DNA from: VXLM01 sp034421575
Lineage (GTDB): Bacteria; Chloroflexota; Dehalococcoidia; Lucifugimonadales; VXLM01
DNA length: 64,000 nucleotides
Direction: 5' to 3'
Assembly: GCA_034421575.1 (NCBI GenBank)
Contig: DAOUKG010000023.1
Span: 54,606-118,605 of the forward strand
The position numbers and the translations under genes were made by a program. Under the pieces are notes generated by a model. It saw only the letters and a list, made by a program, of their open reading frames with translations, was not told where the DNA came from and did no database searches. Positions 17,462 through 25,766 of the stretch are shown in pieces (position 1 is the first letter of the stretch; every line of letters starts with the position of its first letter).

Positions 17462-17638
17462 GTTGTGTTGACATTTCCCGTCATTCCCGCGAAAGAACGT
17501 CACCCCGTACCACGATACGGGGCGGGAATCCAGAGTCGGGTACACATATACTCTCTATGAGGAATGGATTCCCGCTTTCGCGGGAATGACGACTTGATAG
17601 CGGATAACAGGGAGAATTTCAAGAATGTCAGCACAACC
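17461..17638. mobile_element. MITE copy 2, TA-flanked, with a nested 27-bp hairpin
   Basis: A 178-bp element with termini GGTTGTGTTGACATTT and AATGTCAGCACAACC, flanked by TA at 17459-17460 and 17639-17640. It equals the 151-bp copies plus a 27-base insertion (17496-17522) carrying the CCCCGTA...TACGGGG hairpin inside the left GCGAAAGCGG loop. It abuts the M48 coding region. Confidence 0.85.
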
Positions 17639-17696
17639 TATCGAGCGTAGGCGGGTCAGATAGCCATCTTCGACACCGTTGAATGAGGGGCCCGAT

Positions 17697-18479
17697 ATGC
17701 TCACACAAGACCAGATCGACCACTATGAGGCGTTGGGATTCCTCGTACTTCGTGGACTTCTGTCCCACGACGAAATGGACGAGCTTCGCGCGGCTTCTCT
17801 GAGCGTCATGCGGGAACTGCGGGGGACCGACGAGTACCAGACCGTCGAGAACCAGTCCGTACAGCCGTGGCTGGAACGTCACCCAGCCATGCGGGACCTG
17901 ATCGACGACGAGCGCATTCACCAGATACCGGAATCATTGCTGGGGCCGGACTTCTGGCTCGACGGGACGGAGGGACACCTGCGCGTCGGGGATACCCAAT
18001 GGCACGGCGATGACGTGCATGATGAAGATCTTGGGTGGGTGAAGATTGCCATCTACCTCGACCCGCTGACGAAGGACGACGGGTGTCTCCGCGTGATTCC
18101 GGCGTCGCATCGACGGCATGACCCCGACCACCTGTCGGTGCTCCGAGAAGGCAACTATGATCCGGATGGCACAGTACTCGGAATGCGACCGGACGAGATT
18201 CCCTCAGTGGCGCTGGAGACGGAGCCGGGAGACGTGCTGGTGTTCACGGAGGGAGTCATCCATGGGGCGTTCGGGGGCGGAGTGGGAAGGCATCAGATAT
18301 GCGTCAGCTTCGTCGAAAACCCTAAGTCCGAAAGACATTTGAAGCAGATTATGGACTTCTACGGCAACAGCACGTGGTCGCTCAGGCCCACCCGGAGCTA
18401 CGTCGACAGCGACAGGCCCCGGATCCGCCGGATGGTGGAGAAGCCGCTTGAATGGGGTTTCGGAGTGCTGGAATACTAG
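17697..18479 (+). CDS. Phytanoyl-CoA dioxygenase (PhyH) family protein
   Basis: A 260-residue Fe(II)/2-oxoglutarate-dependent oxygenase-like protein. The ATG at 17697 follows GAGGGG; a TTG six codons earlier is less likely. The double-stranded beta-helix metal site is seen as H103-G-D105 (QWHGDDVH) and distal H189 (GVIHGAFGG), with GCLRVIPASHR between them typical of the family. The reaction would be hydroxylation of an unknown small molecule; in this family substrates range from fatty acyl-CoA to phosphonates and halogenated metabolites. Single gene between MITE copy 2 and vapBC. A second, only distantly similar PhyH lies at 42295-43140. Confidence 0.88.
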   Translation: MLTQDQIDHYEALGFLVLRGLLSHDEMDELRAASLSVMRELRGTDEYQTVENQSVQPWLERHPAMRDLIDDERIHQIPESLLGPDFWLDGTEGHLRVGDTQWHGDDVHDEDLGWVKIAIYLDPLTKDDGCLRVIPASHRRHDPDHLSVLREGNYDPDGTVLGMRPDEIPSVALETEPGDVLVFTEGVIHGAFGGGVGRHQICVSFVENPKSERHLKQIMDFYGNSTWSLRPTRSYVDSDRPRIRRMVEKPLEWGFGVLEY

Positions 18480-18531
18480 GGCTGTGCGGGAGAGGGGCGA
18501 AAGGGCGAACAGAATGAACATATCGCGCCTA

Positions 18532-18560
18532 TTGTAGATAACGCGCGGATGGTATATACT
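18532..18560 (+). promoter_or_regulatory. Putative vapBC promoter
   Basis: TTGTAG (18532-18537) and TATACT (18555-18560) with 17 bp spacing, 17 bp before the ATG at 18578. A Shine-Dalgarno-like GAGGCG follows. No clear operator palindrome was found. Confidence 0.55.
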
Positions 18561-18577
18561 ATGCGGATAGAGGCGAT

Positions 18578-18967
18578 ATGGAAGGCAACTCAGGAAAATA
18601 CCTGTCAATAAAAGAAGCGTCCGTGGCCTACGAGGTCAGCCGGACGAAGATCCACCGGCTCGTCAAGAGCGGGGCCGTCCGCTCCTCCAGGGACCCGCGT
18701 GACGATAGAATTACCCTGGTGAGAGTTGACGACCTCGACAGCCGGTTCCGTGGAGATACCGTCATGGACACATATAGCGCGGCGTACACCGGCGTTGCGA
18801 CCGCTGACAGACTCAACAGGATGAACGCCATCCGTGCGAGCGGCAGTGTGGCCGGGACCGGGAGCGACAGCACCGACATACTTCGCGCCCAGAGAGAGGC
18901 CCGCAGCCGGGAGCTTGACATGCGCTCGGCGGGATCAGACGCCGTCGCAGACGAGTACACGCGGTGA
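18578..18967 (+). CDS. Helix-turn-helix antitoxin of a VapBC-type module
   Basis: A 129-residue protein. Residues about 5-55 form a MerR/excisionase-like HTH (YLSIKEASVAYEVSRTKIHR followed by LVKSGAV and RITLVRVDDLD). The C-terminal about 70 residues are low-complexity, rich in Ser, Ala, Arg and Asp, and probably wrap around the PIN toxin. Its last codons overlap the toxin start by 4 bp (GTGA at 18964-18967), the usual translational coupling of toxin-antitoxin pairs. It is an excisionase-type rather than AbrB or RHH-type antitoxin, a less common partner for PIN toxins. Expected roles: autorepressor and toxin inhibitor. Confidence 0.78.
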   Translation: MEGNSGKYLSIKEASVAYEVSRTKIHRLVKSGAVRSSRDPRDDRITLVRVDDLDSRFRGDTVMDTYSAAYTGVATADRLNRMNAIRASGSVAGTGSDSTDILRAQREARSRELDMRSAGSDAVADEYTR

Positions 18968-19398
18968 CCGTCGTCGTCGATGCCAACATCGCGGTGAAAT
19001 GGGTCGCTGAGGAACTCGACAGCGCGGAGGCCGTGTCGTTATACCGTGACTGGGCGGAGCGGGCCGAGCTGCTCATAGCGCCCCCGATCTTCCGGCCTGA
19101 GGTCACGAACGTGCTGTACCAGAAGATCCGGCGCGGAGAGCTTGGTCTTGGCGCAGCGATCGAGGCGATGGACGCGATCTACGATGCCGTATCCATTCAA
19201 GAGCCTGCCGGTCTCTACACCGACGCGCTGTCGATAGCGCAGGCCATAGACGTGGGGGCAACCTACGACCCGCTCTACCTCGCACTGGCAGAGGCTGAAC
19301 GGTGCGACCTCTGGACGGCGGACAGGCGGTTCGTCCGGGCGGTGGGATACCGGTCATCACGTGTCCGCTGGCTTGGCGAACTGTCGATGGAACCATAA
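18964..19398 (+). CDS. vapC: PIN-domain ribonuclease toxin (VapC-like)
   Basis: A 144-residue PIN-domain protein. Acidic metal-binding residues are in place: D6 (VVVDANIAVKW), E46 (FRPEVTNVLY), D102 (ATYDPLYLALAE) and D120 (LWTADRRF). VapC toxins cleave tRNA or rRNA; target unknown here. Start is GTG 18964 overlapping the antitoxin stop. The next gene, a dehydrogenase, starts 9 bp downstream with its own AAGGAG, so read-through transcription is possible although a functional link is doubtful. Confidence 0.9.
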   Translation: MTVVVDANIAVKWVAEELDSAEAVSLYRDWAERAELLIAPPIFRPEVTNVLYQKIRRGELGLGAAIEAMDAIYDAVSIQEPAGLYTDALSIAQAIDVGATYDPLYLALAEAERCDLWTADRRFVRAVGYRSSRVRWLGELSMEP

Positions 19399-19407
19399 GG
19401 AGCACAC

Positions 19408-20475
19408 GTGGATCGCGTACGTTTGGCAATCGTCGGATGCGGGACAATCTCTCGAATGAATACGCCGGGCTACCTGCGCGACGAACGGTGCGAGATCGTC
19501 GCCCTTTGCGACCCCCTGCGGGAGCGCGCAGAGGAGTGCGCTGCGGAGTGGAGAATATCGCCGGCCATCTACACCGACTATGAGGAGGTACTGGCCGATC
19601 CGAACGTCGACGCGGTGGAGCTGCTGACGCCGACGCACCTCCACGCAGACCAGATCGTCGCGGGGCTGGAGGCAGGCAAGCACGTGTCGTGCCAGAAGCC
19701 CATCGCCGTCTCCATGGCGGAGGCGGACCGGATAGGCGAGGCCGTTGCCAAGGCGAAGACACTGTTTCGGATATCAGAGAACTTTCTGTTCTACCCGCCC
19801 ATCGTCAAGGCGAAAGAGTTGCTGGACTCCGGCGCGATTGGCGACCCGAACATGGTGAGGATTCGCACGGTGATCGGCAGCTACGAGCTCACCGTGAACG
19901 AATTCAATCTTGCCGATGGCGCAATGGAGTGGCGCAGTGACGCGGCCCGGCAGCCGGGCGGCAAGCTGTATGACGACGGAGTCCACAAGTACGCTACGGC
20001 GATGTATTGGGTGGGTGACTTCGAGAGCGTCTACAGCATCGTGACGAAGGCGGACGACTTCATCATCGAGGCGCCGAGTTCCACGATGTGGCGGTTCAAG
20101 GACAGGAACTGCCTTGGGGTCATCGACTATGCGCTGGCGGACGAGATGCCACTCCGAAGTAGGTACTACCCGATGGACGAGTTCTTCGAGATCGTGGGAC
20201 CTAAGGGCGTTATCTGGGTGACGCGCTGCACGGGCGAGATGCTCGACATGCCGCCGGTGGTCCTGCACCGGGGCAGCGAGTCGACCGGCTTCGATGTCCC
20301 GATGGACTGGGTCGAGGGCTTCAACGGCGCGGCGAGGAACTTCATCGACTGCATCATCTCCGGTGAGCAGCCGGTGATGGACTTCGAGTTCTCCCGAAAG
20401 GTGCTGCAGGCGGCACTGGGAGTGTACAGGTCGTCGGAGATGAACCTGCCGTTGGAACTGGCGAGCGTCCAGTGA
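19408..20475 (+). CDS. Gfo/Idh/MocA-family oxidoreductase
   Basis: A 355-residue predicted NAD(P)-dependent dehydrogenase. GTG 19408 is preceded by AAGGAG. The nucleotide-binding motif is AIVGCGTISRM (residues 7-17). The usual EKP appears as QKP in HVSCQKPIAVSMAEADRI, a conservative variant that keeps the lysine. A GGKLYDDGVHKYATAMYWVG segment supplies the His/Asp typical of the substrate site. It is the second of four paralogues in the window and the only one next to vapBC. Substrate unknown. Confidence 0.87.
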   Translation: MDRVRLAIVGCGTISRMNTPGYLRDERCEIVALCDPLRERAEECAAEWRISPAIYTDYEEVLADPNVDAVELLTPTHLHADQIVAGLEAGKHVSCQKPIAVSMAEADRIGEAVAKAKTLFRISENFLFYPPIVKAKELLDSGAIGDPNMVRIRTVIGSYELTVNEFNLADGAMEWRSDAARQPGGKLYDDGVHKYATAMYWVGDFESVYSIVTKADDFIIEAPSSTMWRFKDRNCLGVIDYALADEMPLRSRYYPMDEFFEIVGPKGVIWVTRCTGEMLDMPPVVLHRGSESTGFDVPMDWVEGFNGAARNFIDCIISGEQPVMDFEFSRKVLQAALGVYRSSEMNLPLELASVQ

Positions 20476-20528
20476 CCGGCACGCTTCCCGCTTGACACCC
20501 GTAGCTAGCGACGTTGATACTTGACCTT

Positions 20529-21962
20529 ATGAAGCGTCTGTTGTGGGTCTTCCTATTGCCGGTGTTCATTCTGGCAGCCTGCGGTGGAGATACCACCGAT
20601 AGCGATCCGACTTCCATCCCTGAGGAGCCCCCTCCTGCCTCTCCGGAACCCACCACGCCCCCCGAACCCACGTCCACTCCCGAGCCCACAAGCCCTCCCA
20701 CTGCCTCCACGTCGGAAAACCCGATCCTGCCGACCGTGCCCGTTCCGTTGGACGAGCCGAATATCGACAACATAACCGCCAGGAAGCTGGCGAGGGCGGG
20801 GATTCGCGCAAACATGATCCGGGGTCTGACCCTGGATGCTCCGTTGGAAACCGTCTTGGAAAGGCAGACCGTCACCTCGCAGGAGTTTCGGCAACGAATT
20901 GCAGAGGTATACGAGGGGCAGCGGGACAAGATTGAGGGAGACCAGCTGCTGTATGAGACCCTCGACCTGATGGAGCCGGGGACGAGTCTCTACGACACGC
21001 TCTTGACCTTCAGCAGCGAGGGAACCCTCGGCTGGTTCAACTTGGACGAGGAAAAGCAATACGTCGTCCTGGATTCCGAGGACCTCACTCTCGCCCACGA
21101 GCGTTCGTACGTCAACGAATACGTCAACCACCTGCAGGCCGTCAACTTCGACATCCGGGCGAAGTACGAAGCGACCGAGGGCAACGAAGACGCAAGGCAG
21201 GCGCTTCGAGCGGTCTTGGAAGGTGACTCCGGCATAGGAGAGTACATCTACGCCACGGAGCATTTCACGACCGAGGAGCAGGCGGCCTCCGTCCTCGAAC
21301 CGAGTGATGAGTTTCGCGCCGCCATCAATTTCGCGCCGTACATCGCCATACGCAATTTCATCTTCCCCTTCGCTGAGGGTCTCGACTTCGCCGTGCAGCT
21401 ATTCCAGTCGGCCGGCGGCTGGGGCGCACTCAACCAGGCCCTCGAGACGCCGCCGGCATCGACGGAACAGATTCTCCACCTTGAAAAGTACGCGGCGGGC
21501 GAGATGCCGATAAGCGTAGCAATGCCTGGCCTCGGCGGGGTCCTTGGCAGCGAGTGGTCGCATGTTCGTACGGACGTGCTCGGCGAACTCTTCATCACGG
21601 CCTGGCTGGAGACCGACTTCTCGCAGCAGGCGGCTTCGATAGCCGCGACCGGCTGGGGCGGAGACGCCTACTCACTGTTCGAAGGTTCGAACGGCCAGGG
21701 CCTCCTCGTCCTCGCGACGGTCTGGGACACCGAACAGGACGCCGAGGAATTCTTCGCAGTTGTTCGGCAACACGCCGAAGCGCGCTCCAACGCGAACTGG
21801 TTGGACTCATCGGTCGCGCCGGGGGCCGTTTCCATCACCCTGCCCGACCGCGTGGTCCACGCCGAACAGAAGGGGTCGAGTGTCTTTCTGATCTATGCGC
21901 CTGATGCCGCACTCATCGAGACGTTGCGCAATGCGGCGGCCGGACCGCTGGGGCTGGACTGA
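20529..21962 (+). CDS. Lipoprotein of unknown function
   Basis: A 477-residue secreted lipoprotein. ATG 20529 gives a compact signal peptide with lipobox ILAAC and Cys18; an upstream TTG in frame is less likely. Residues about 22-65 are a Pro/Thr/Glu linker of the type TPPEPTSTPEPTSPP. The remaining about 400 residues are mixed helix and strand with no motif I recognise; there is a long acidic helical part (LERQTVTSQEFRQRIAEVYE) and a C-terminal part with VVHAEQKGSSVFLIYAPD. Similar linkers occur in the other lipoproteins of this window, suggesting a shared surface-anchoring design. The following membrane protein begins 8 bp downstream, so the two are probably an operon. Confidence 0.75.
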   Translation: MKRLLWVFLLPVFILAACGGDTTDSDPTSIPEEPPPASPEPTTPPEPTSTPEPTSPPTASTSENPILPTVPVPLDEPNIDNITARKLARAGIRANMIRGLTLDAPLETVLERQTVTSQEFRQRIAEVYEGQRDKIEGDQLLYETLDLMEPGTSLYDTLLTFSSEGTLGWFNLDEEKQYVVLDSEDLTLAHERSYVNEYVNHLQAVNFDIRAKYEATEGNEDARQALRAVLEGDSGIGEYIYATEHFTTEEQAASVLEPSDEFRAAINFAPYIAIRNFIFPFAEGLDFAVQLFQSAGGWGALNQALETPPASTEQILHLEKYAAGEMPISVAMPGLGGVLGSEWSHVRTDVLGELFITAWLETDFSQQAASIAATGWGGDAYSLFEGSNGQGLLVLATVWDTEQDAEEFFAVVRQHAEARSNANWLDSSVAPGAVSITLPDRVVHAEQKGSSVFLIYAPDAALIETLRNAAAGPLGLD

Positions 21963-21970
21963 CAGGCCGG

Positions 21971-22504
21971 ATGAAAACCAACAACCGCCCTATATGGGGC
22001 TTCCCGGCAGAACTGTCGTATCTCGCGCTTTTCAGCTTGTTGGTTGTGTCGGGAGTCGCATTTCGGATATGGTACGAGACTGACCGCCGGGTGACCGACG
22101 ACGGTTGGGATACCGTCGTTGAGATTATCGTAGGCACGGGACAAATCGGTTTAGCAGCGGCAACGTGTACTGCCGGTATAGCAGCGATATCGGAGGTCAT
22201 AATGATTGTTTCAGAACGATATAAGGCAAGACGGTATGCTGAGGGCCGTGCTGAAGGCCGCGCTGAGGGCCGTGTCGAGGGGCTTGCCGACGGAGTGGAA
22301 AGAGCAATTCGGCAGACAGCCGAGGAGATTAGCCAGGGTGTCGAGGTACAGATCGACACTTCTCAGTGGTTTTCCCGTGACGTTATGAGAGTGGTCATCA
22401 AAAGAGGCGAGAGCAGGACGGAGGCCTTTGAAGTGACGATGGAACAGGCGCTCTCTTCGCGGCTGCACCCTTTGCTAAAAGACCGAATCGAGTCTTTGAA
22501 CTAG
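21971..22504 (+). CDS. Small membrane protein with AEGR repeats
   Basis: A 177-residue protein not assigned to a family. Two transmembrane segments are visible (ELSYLALFSLLVVSGVAFRI, and VEIIVGTGQIGLAAATCTAG continuing to IMIVSE). After the second there is a basic stretch and a short tandem repeat AEGR-AEGR-AEGR-VEGLADG, likely a helical or coiled-coil segment of a type often seen in membrane-tethered hypothetical proteins. It starts 8 bp after the lipoprotein gene. Function unknown. Confidence 0.65.
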   Translation: MKTNNRPIWGFPAELSYLALFSLLVVSGVAFRIWYETDRRVTDDGWDTVVEIIVGTGQIGLAAATCTAGIAAISEVIMIVSERYKARRYAEGRAEGRAEGRVEGLADGVERAIRQTAEEISQGVEVQIDTSQWFSRDVMRVVIKRGESRTEAFEVTMEQALSSRLHPLLKDRIESLN

Positions 22505-22513
22505 ACTATAGAC

Positions 22514-23494
22514 GTGGCAACCAGCGTGACCGATTCACGCCAAACACTGACCGAGTACGTCGACTCCGCATGGGGCGACGACCCTGCATACGAGGGCTTG
22601 GCCCAGGTAGTAGCGGCCATCGCCGATGGAACGCGACTCGTCCAGGCGAAAGTGCAGGCGGCGGCCATCGCGGACGTGCTCGGAACGACGGGCGACGTCA
22701 ACGTGCAGGGCGAAGTCGTCCAGATCCTCGATGAGCAGAGCTCCGACATCTTCGTAGAAGTCCTGTCCAAGTCGGGTGCCGTTGCCGCGGTCGGCTCCGA
22801 GGAGATCGAGGAGGGCGTCATCGTCGGGCATGGAGACGCGCAACGGTACGTTGTCCTCATGGACCCTCTCGACGGCTCGTCCAACATCGACGTTGCCGTG
22901 AGCATCGGCTCGATATTCGGGATATGGAAGCGTGAGCCCGGCGAGGCCGTGACGGCAGACTCCATGCTGAGCCCGGGCAGCAAGCAGATCGCGGCGGTCT
23001 ACGCCGTGTACGGTTCGAGCACGGTCTTCGTCGTCGCGACGGCGGCGGGAGTGCAGGGGTTCACCCTTGACTCGGAGACCGGCGGATTCGAGCTAACGCA
23101 CCCCGGCATCACCTTCCCCGCGAAGTGCCAGTACTACAGCGTGCCGGACGGCTACTACCAGAACTGGGACGATCCGACACGCGCCGCCGCGATCATGCTG
23201 CGGGACGGCTACTCGCTCCGGTACGTCGGCTCCCTCGTGGCAGACTTCCATCGCAATCTTCTCAAGGGCGGCATATTCTGGTACCCGGCGGACGACAAGT
23301 CGCCCAACGGCAAGCTCAGGCTGATGTACGAGGCCAACCCCCTCGGATTCGTCGCGGAGCAGGCGGGAGGGGCCGCGTCGTCGGGACGCGAACGCATATT
23401 GGATATTCAACCTGCGGCTCTCCACCAGCGGGTGCCCCTGATGCTGGGCCCTGCGGACGTGGTGGAGAAGACCGTGTCGATTCTCAACTCGTGA
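22514..23494 (+). CDS. fbp: Fructose-1,6-bisphosphatase class I
   Basis: A 326-residue gluconeogenic phosphatase converting fructose 1,6-bisphosphate to fructose 6-phosphate. The metal/phosphate motif DPLDGSSN is at residues 117-124, with the upstream acidic cluster SEEIEE near 95-100 and a C-terminal LRLMYEANPLGFVAEQAGG segment typical of class I. The start is GTG 22514; no strong Shine-Dalgarno precedes it. Directly followed by the class I aldolase gene (22 bp), so the pair forms a gluconeogenesis/Calvin-like unit. Confidence 0.95.
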   Translation: MATSVTDSRQTLTEYVDSAWGDDPAYEGLAQVVAAIADGTRLVQAKVQAAAIADVLGTTGDVNVQGEVVQILDEQSSDIFVEVLSKSGAVAAVGSEEIEEGVIVGHGDAQRYVVLMDPLDGSSNIDVAVSIGSIFGIWKREPGEAVTADSMLSPGSKQIAAVYAVYGSSTVFVVATAAGVQGFTLDSETGGFELTHPGITFPAKCQYYSVPDGYYQNWDDPTRAAAIMLRDGYSLRYVGSLVADFHRNLLKGGIFWYPADDKSPNGKLRLMYEANPLGFVAEQAGGAASSGRERILDIQPAALHQRVPLMLGPADVVEKTVSILNS

Positions 23495-23516
23495 GTACAG
23501 TGAGGAAGGAGCGGGC

Positions 23517-24548
23517 ATGAACCTTCAAGACATGATCGACGTAGCGCAGGCCATCGTAGCGCCGGGCAAGGGCATCCTGGCGGCGGACGAGAGCGACAGC
23601 ACCATCAAGCGGCGCTTCGATTCCATCGGCGTCGAGTCGACGTTCGAGAACCGCCGCGACTACCGCGAGGGCCTGTTCCGCACGGCGGGCGCGGACGAGT
23701 TCATCAGCGGCGTCATCCTGTACGACGAGACGCTCCGACAGGACGGCGCGGACGGAACGTCTCTCGTCGAGGTCCTGTCGAGTCAGGGCATCATCCCCGG
23801 CATCAAGGTGGACAAGAGCACGAAGCCGCTGGCGGGCGCAGACGGCGAACTCATCACCGAAGGTCTCGACGGTCTGCGCGACCGGCTCGCGGAATATGCC
23901 GACCTAGGCGCGAAGTTCACCAAGTGGCGGGCGGTCATCACCATCGGCGACGGCATACCCACCCGTCGCTGCATCGAGGCGAACGCCCAGGCCCTCGCCC
24001 GGTTCGCGACACTGAGCCAGGAGGCCGGACTCGTGCCCATCGTCGAGCCGGAGGTCCTCATGGACGGCGACCACGACATCGACACCTGCTACGAGGTCAC
24101 GACCGACACCCTGCGCGAGGTCTACTACGAGCTTGGCACTCATCGCGTCGCGCTGGAGGGCACCCTGCTCAAGCCGAATATGGTCCTCTCCGGCAAGGAC
24201 GCTTCAAACCGCGCCGACCCCGAGCAGGTCGCGGAGATGACGGTGCAGTGTTTCCTGAACACCGTTCCCGCCGCCGTGCCGGGCGTCGTGTTCCTGTCGG
24301 GCGGGCAGTCCGACGACGAGGCCACGGTCAACCTCGACGCCATCAACCGCTATGCCGCGTCCTGCGGAGCGCCGTGGGAGCTGAGCTTCTCCTACGGTCG
24401 CGGTCTGCAGGCTGCGCCCCTCAAGGCGTGGAACGGCGTTGCCGCGAACATCCCGGCGGCGCAGGCAGCCTACTACCATCGCGCGAAGGTAACGTCAGCC
24501 GCCCGGCGCGGCGAGTACACCGCCGAGATGGAAGAGGCGGCGGACTAA
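23517..24548 (+). CDS. Fructose-bisphosphate aldolase class I
   Basis: A 343-residue Schiff-base aldolase. The family start PGKGILAADES is at residues 16-26; catalytic K219 lies in EGTLLKPNM; the FLSGGQSDDEAT stretch binds phosphate; and E178 in VPIVEPEVL is conserved. It is the eukaryote-like class I type. AAGGAG precedes the ATG. Together with fbp it makes fructose 6-phosphate from triose phosphates. Downstream are only repeats. Confidence 0.95.
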   Translation: MNLQDMIDVAQAIVAPGKGILAADESDSTIKRRFDSIGVESTFENRRDYREGLFRTAGADEFISGVILYDETLRQDGADGTSLVEVLSSQGIIPGIKVDKSTKPLAGADGELITEGLDGLRDRLAEYADLGAKFTKWRAVITIGDGIPTRRCIEANAQALARFATLSQEAGLVPIVEPEVLMDGDHDIDTCYEVTTDTLREVYYELGTHRVALEGTLLKPNMVLSGKDASNRADPEQVAEMTVQCFLNTVPAAVPGVVFLSGGQSDDEATVNLDAINRYAASCGAPWELSFSYGRGLQAAPLKAWNGVAANIPAAQAAYYHRAKVTSAARRGEYTAEMEEAAD

Positions 24549-25030
24549 GAGTCCTGTTTCATAAGTTCGCCACGTAATTCAGAGCACCCTTCGACAAGCT
24601 CAGAGCTTGCCCCGTACCTGATACGGGGGTGAACGGGATAGTCAAAATACGTTCGTGGTGAGCTTGTCGAACCACGAAGAGCAGGTCTAACAAGACAACC
24701 AATTACTGTAAGGGACTTGCGAAACGGGACACTAGGACGGCTCACACCCAACCGCCCTAGACGACACCCCCGATATCTCCCTCCGTAACTATTCAGACTT
24801 CGTGAGAGCGCACAACGCACACTACCACCGCCATACCCGCGAAGGGAGTCCTTTGCACAACCTTCGTCATTCCCGCGAAGGCGGGAATCCAGAGACGTCT
24901 GCAAAGCTGGGAGATGCCCACACACTAACAATCTCTCAGCGGGAGAGGGGTTACGCAAATCTCTCCGAAGGCGGGTATCCATAGGGGTGAGGAGTGTTCA
25001 CCCCCATCAATTCTGAGCAAAGGCCCCCCT
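24549..25030. repeat. Repeat-rich intergenic region between fba and rdgB
   Basis: No gene visible. It contains a TGAGC-type hairpin (24587-24678) with a nested CCCCGTA...TACGGGG hairpin (24610-24628) and a CGTCATTCCCGCGAAGGCGG palindrome (24865-24891). A CATACCCGCGAAGG fragment lies at about 24833. Confidence 0.7.
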
Positions 25031-25633
25031 ATGCAAAAAATCCTGATCGCGACCCACAACGCGGGCAAGCTCAGGGAGTTCTCCTCGATGTTCGCGCGGA
25101 CGCCGTTCGAGTTGGTCTCCTTGTCCGATGTCGGCATCGACGTGGACGTGGATGAGACAGGGACCACTTACGCGGAGAACGCCACACTCAAGGCGGTGAC
25201 TTATGCCAAGCTGAACGGCCTCCCCACCCTCGCCGACGACTCGGGGCTGGAGGTCGACGGCCTCGACGGGGAGCCGGGTGTGCGCTCGGCCCGTTACGCG
25301 GGCGAGGACGCCAACGACGACGACCGCATTGCATTCCTGCTTCAAAAGCTGAACAATATACCTAGGGAGAAGTGGACGGCCCGATTCCGGTGCGTCATCG
25401 CCCTGACCCGACCGGACGGTCCGGTTGAACTGTACGAGGGTCGGTGCGAGGGCGTCATAACCGACAGACCGAGGGGAGCATCGGGATTCGGCTACGATCC
25501 CCTCTTCTACATCCCGGAGATGAACAGGACGATGGCCGAACTGTCCTTCGACGAGAAGAACGGCGTGAGCCACCGGGGACGCGCAAGCCAGTCGGTGATC
25601 TCGGCCCTTCGCGGTCGAGACTGGCAGGTGTGA
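25031..25633 (+). CDS. rdgB: XTP/dITP diphosphatase (Ham1/RdgB)
   Basis: A 200-residue house-cleaning pyrophosphatase that hydrolyses non-canonical purine nucleoside triphosphates to monophosphates. The hallmark start KILIATHNAGKLREF is at residues 3-17, the catalytic acidic stretch LADDSGLEVDGLDG at about 72-85, and the nucleotide-binding GASGFGYDPLFYIP and SHRGRA motifs follow. The length is normal. It is separated from moaA by a repeat. Confidence 0.95.
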   Translation: MQKILIATHNAGKLREFSSMFARTPFELVSLSDVGIDVDVDETGTTYAENATLKAVTYAKLNGLPTLADDSGLEVDGLDGEPGVRSARYAGEDANDDDRIAFLLQKLNNIPREKWTARFRCVIALTRPDGPVELYEGRCEGVITDRPRGASGFGYDPLFYIPEMNRTMAELSFDEKNGVSHRGRASQSVISALRGRDWQV

Positions 25634-25687
25634 TAAGGGACCGGAGCAGGAAAACGTGCAGTCAACCACAAATGCTTACCAATTTAC

Positions 25688-25723
25688 CCCCTCTCCCTTG
25701 AGGGAGAGGGCTGGGGTGAGGGT
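25688..25723. repeat. CCCTCTCCC hairpin repeat
   Basis: CCCTCTCCCTTGAGGGAGAG followed by GGCTGGGGTGAGGG; a widespread interspersed hairpin, also at 9004, 37041, 54197 and 56117. It could end rdgB transcripts. Confidence 0.7.
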
Positions 25724-25766
25724 GAATACTCACCCCGGTCGATCCGTCAGGACTCCCGACTGAACC

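Noticed and set aside
16109..17545. 478-codon open frame opposite the M48 protease
   Set aside because: Antisense of a protein with HEIGH and EADRW motifs; runs into the MITE.
24802..24984. Short open frame in the fba-rdgB spacer
   Set aside because: It is made of REP-type repeat sequence and has no ribosome-binding site.
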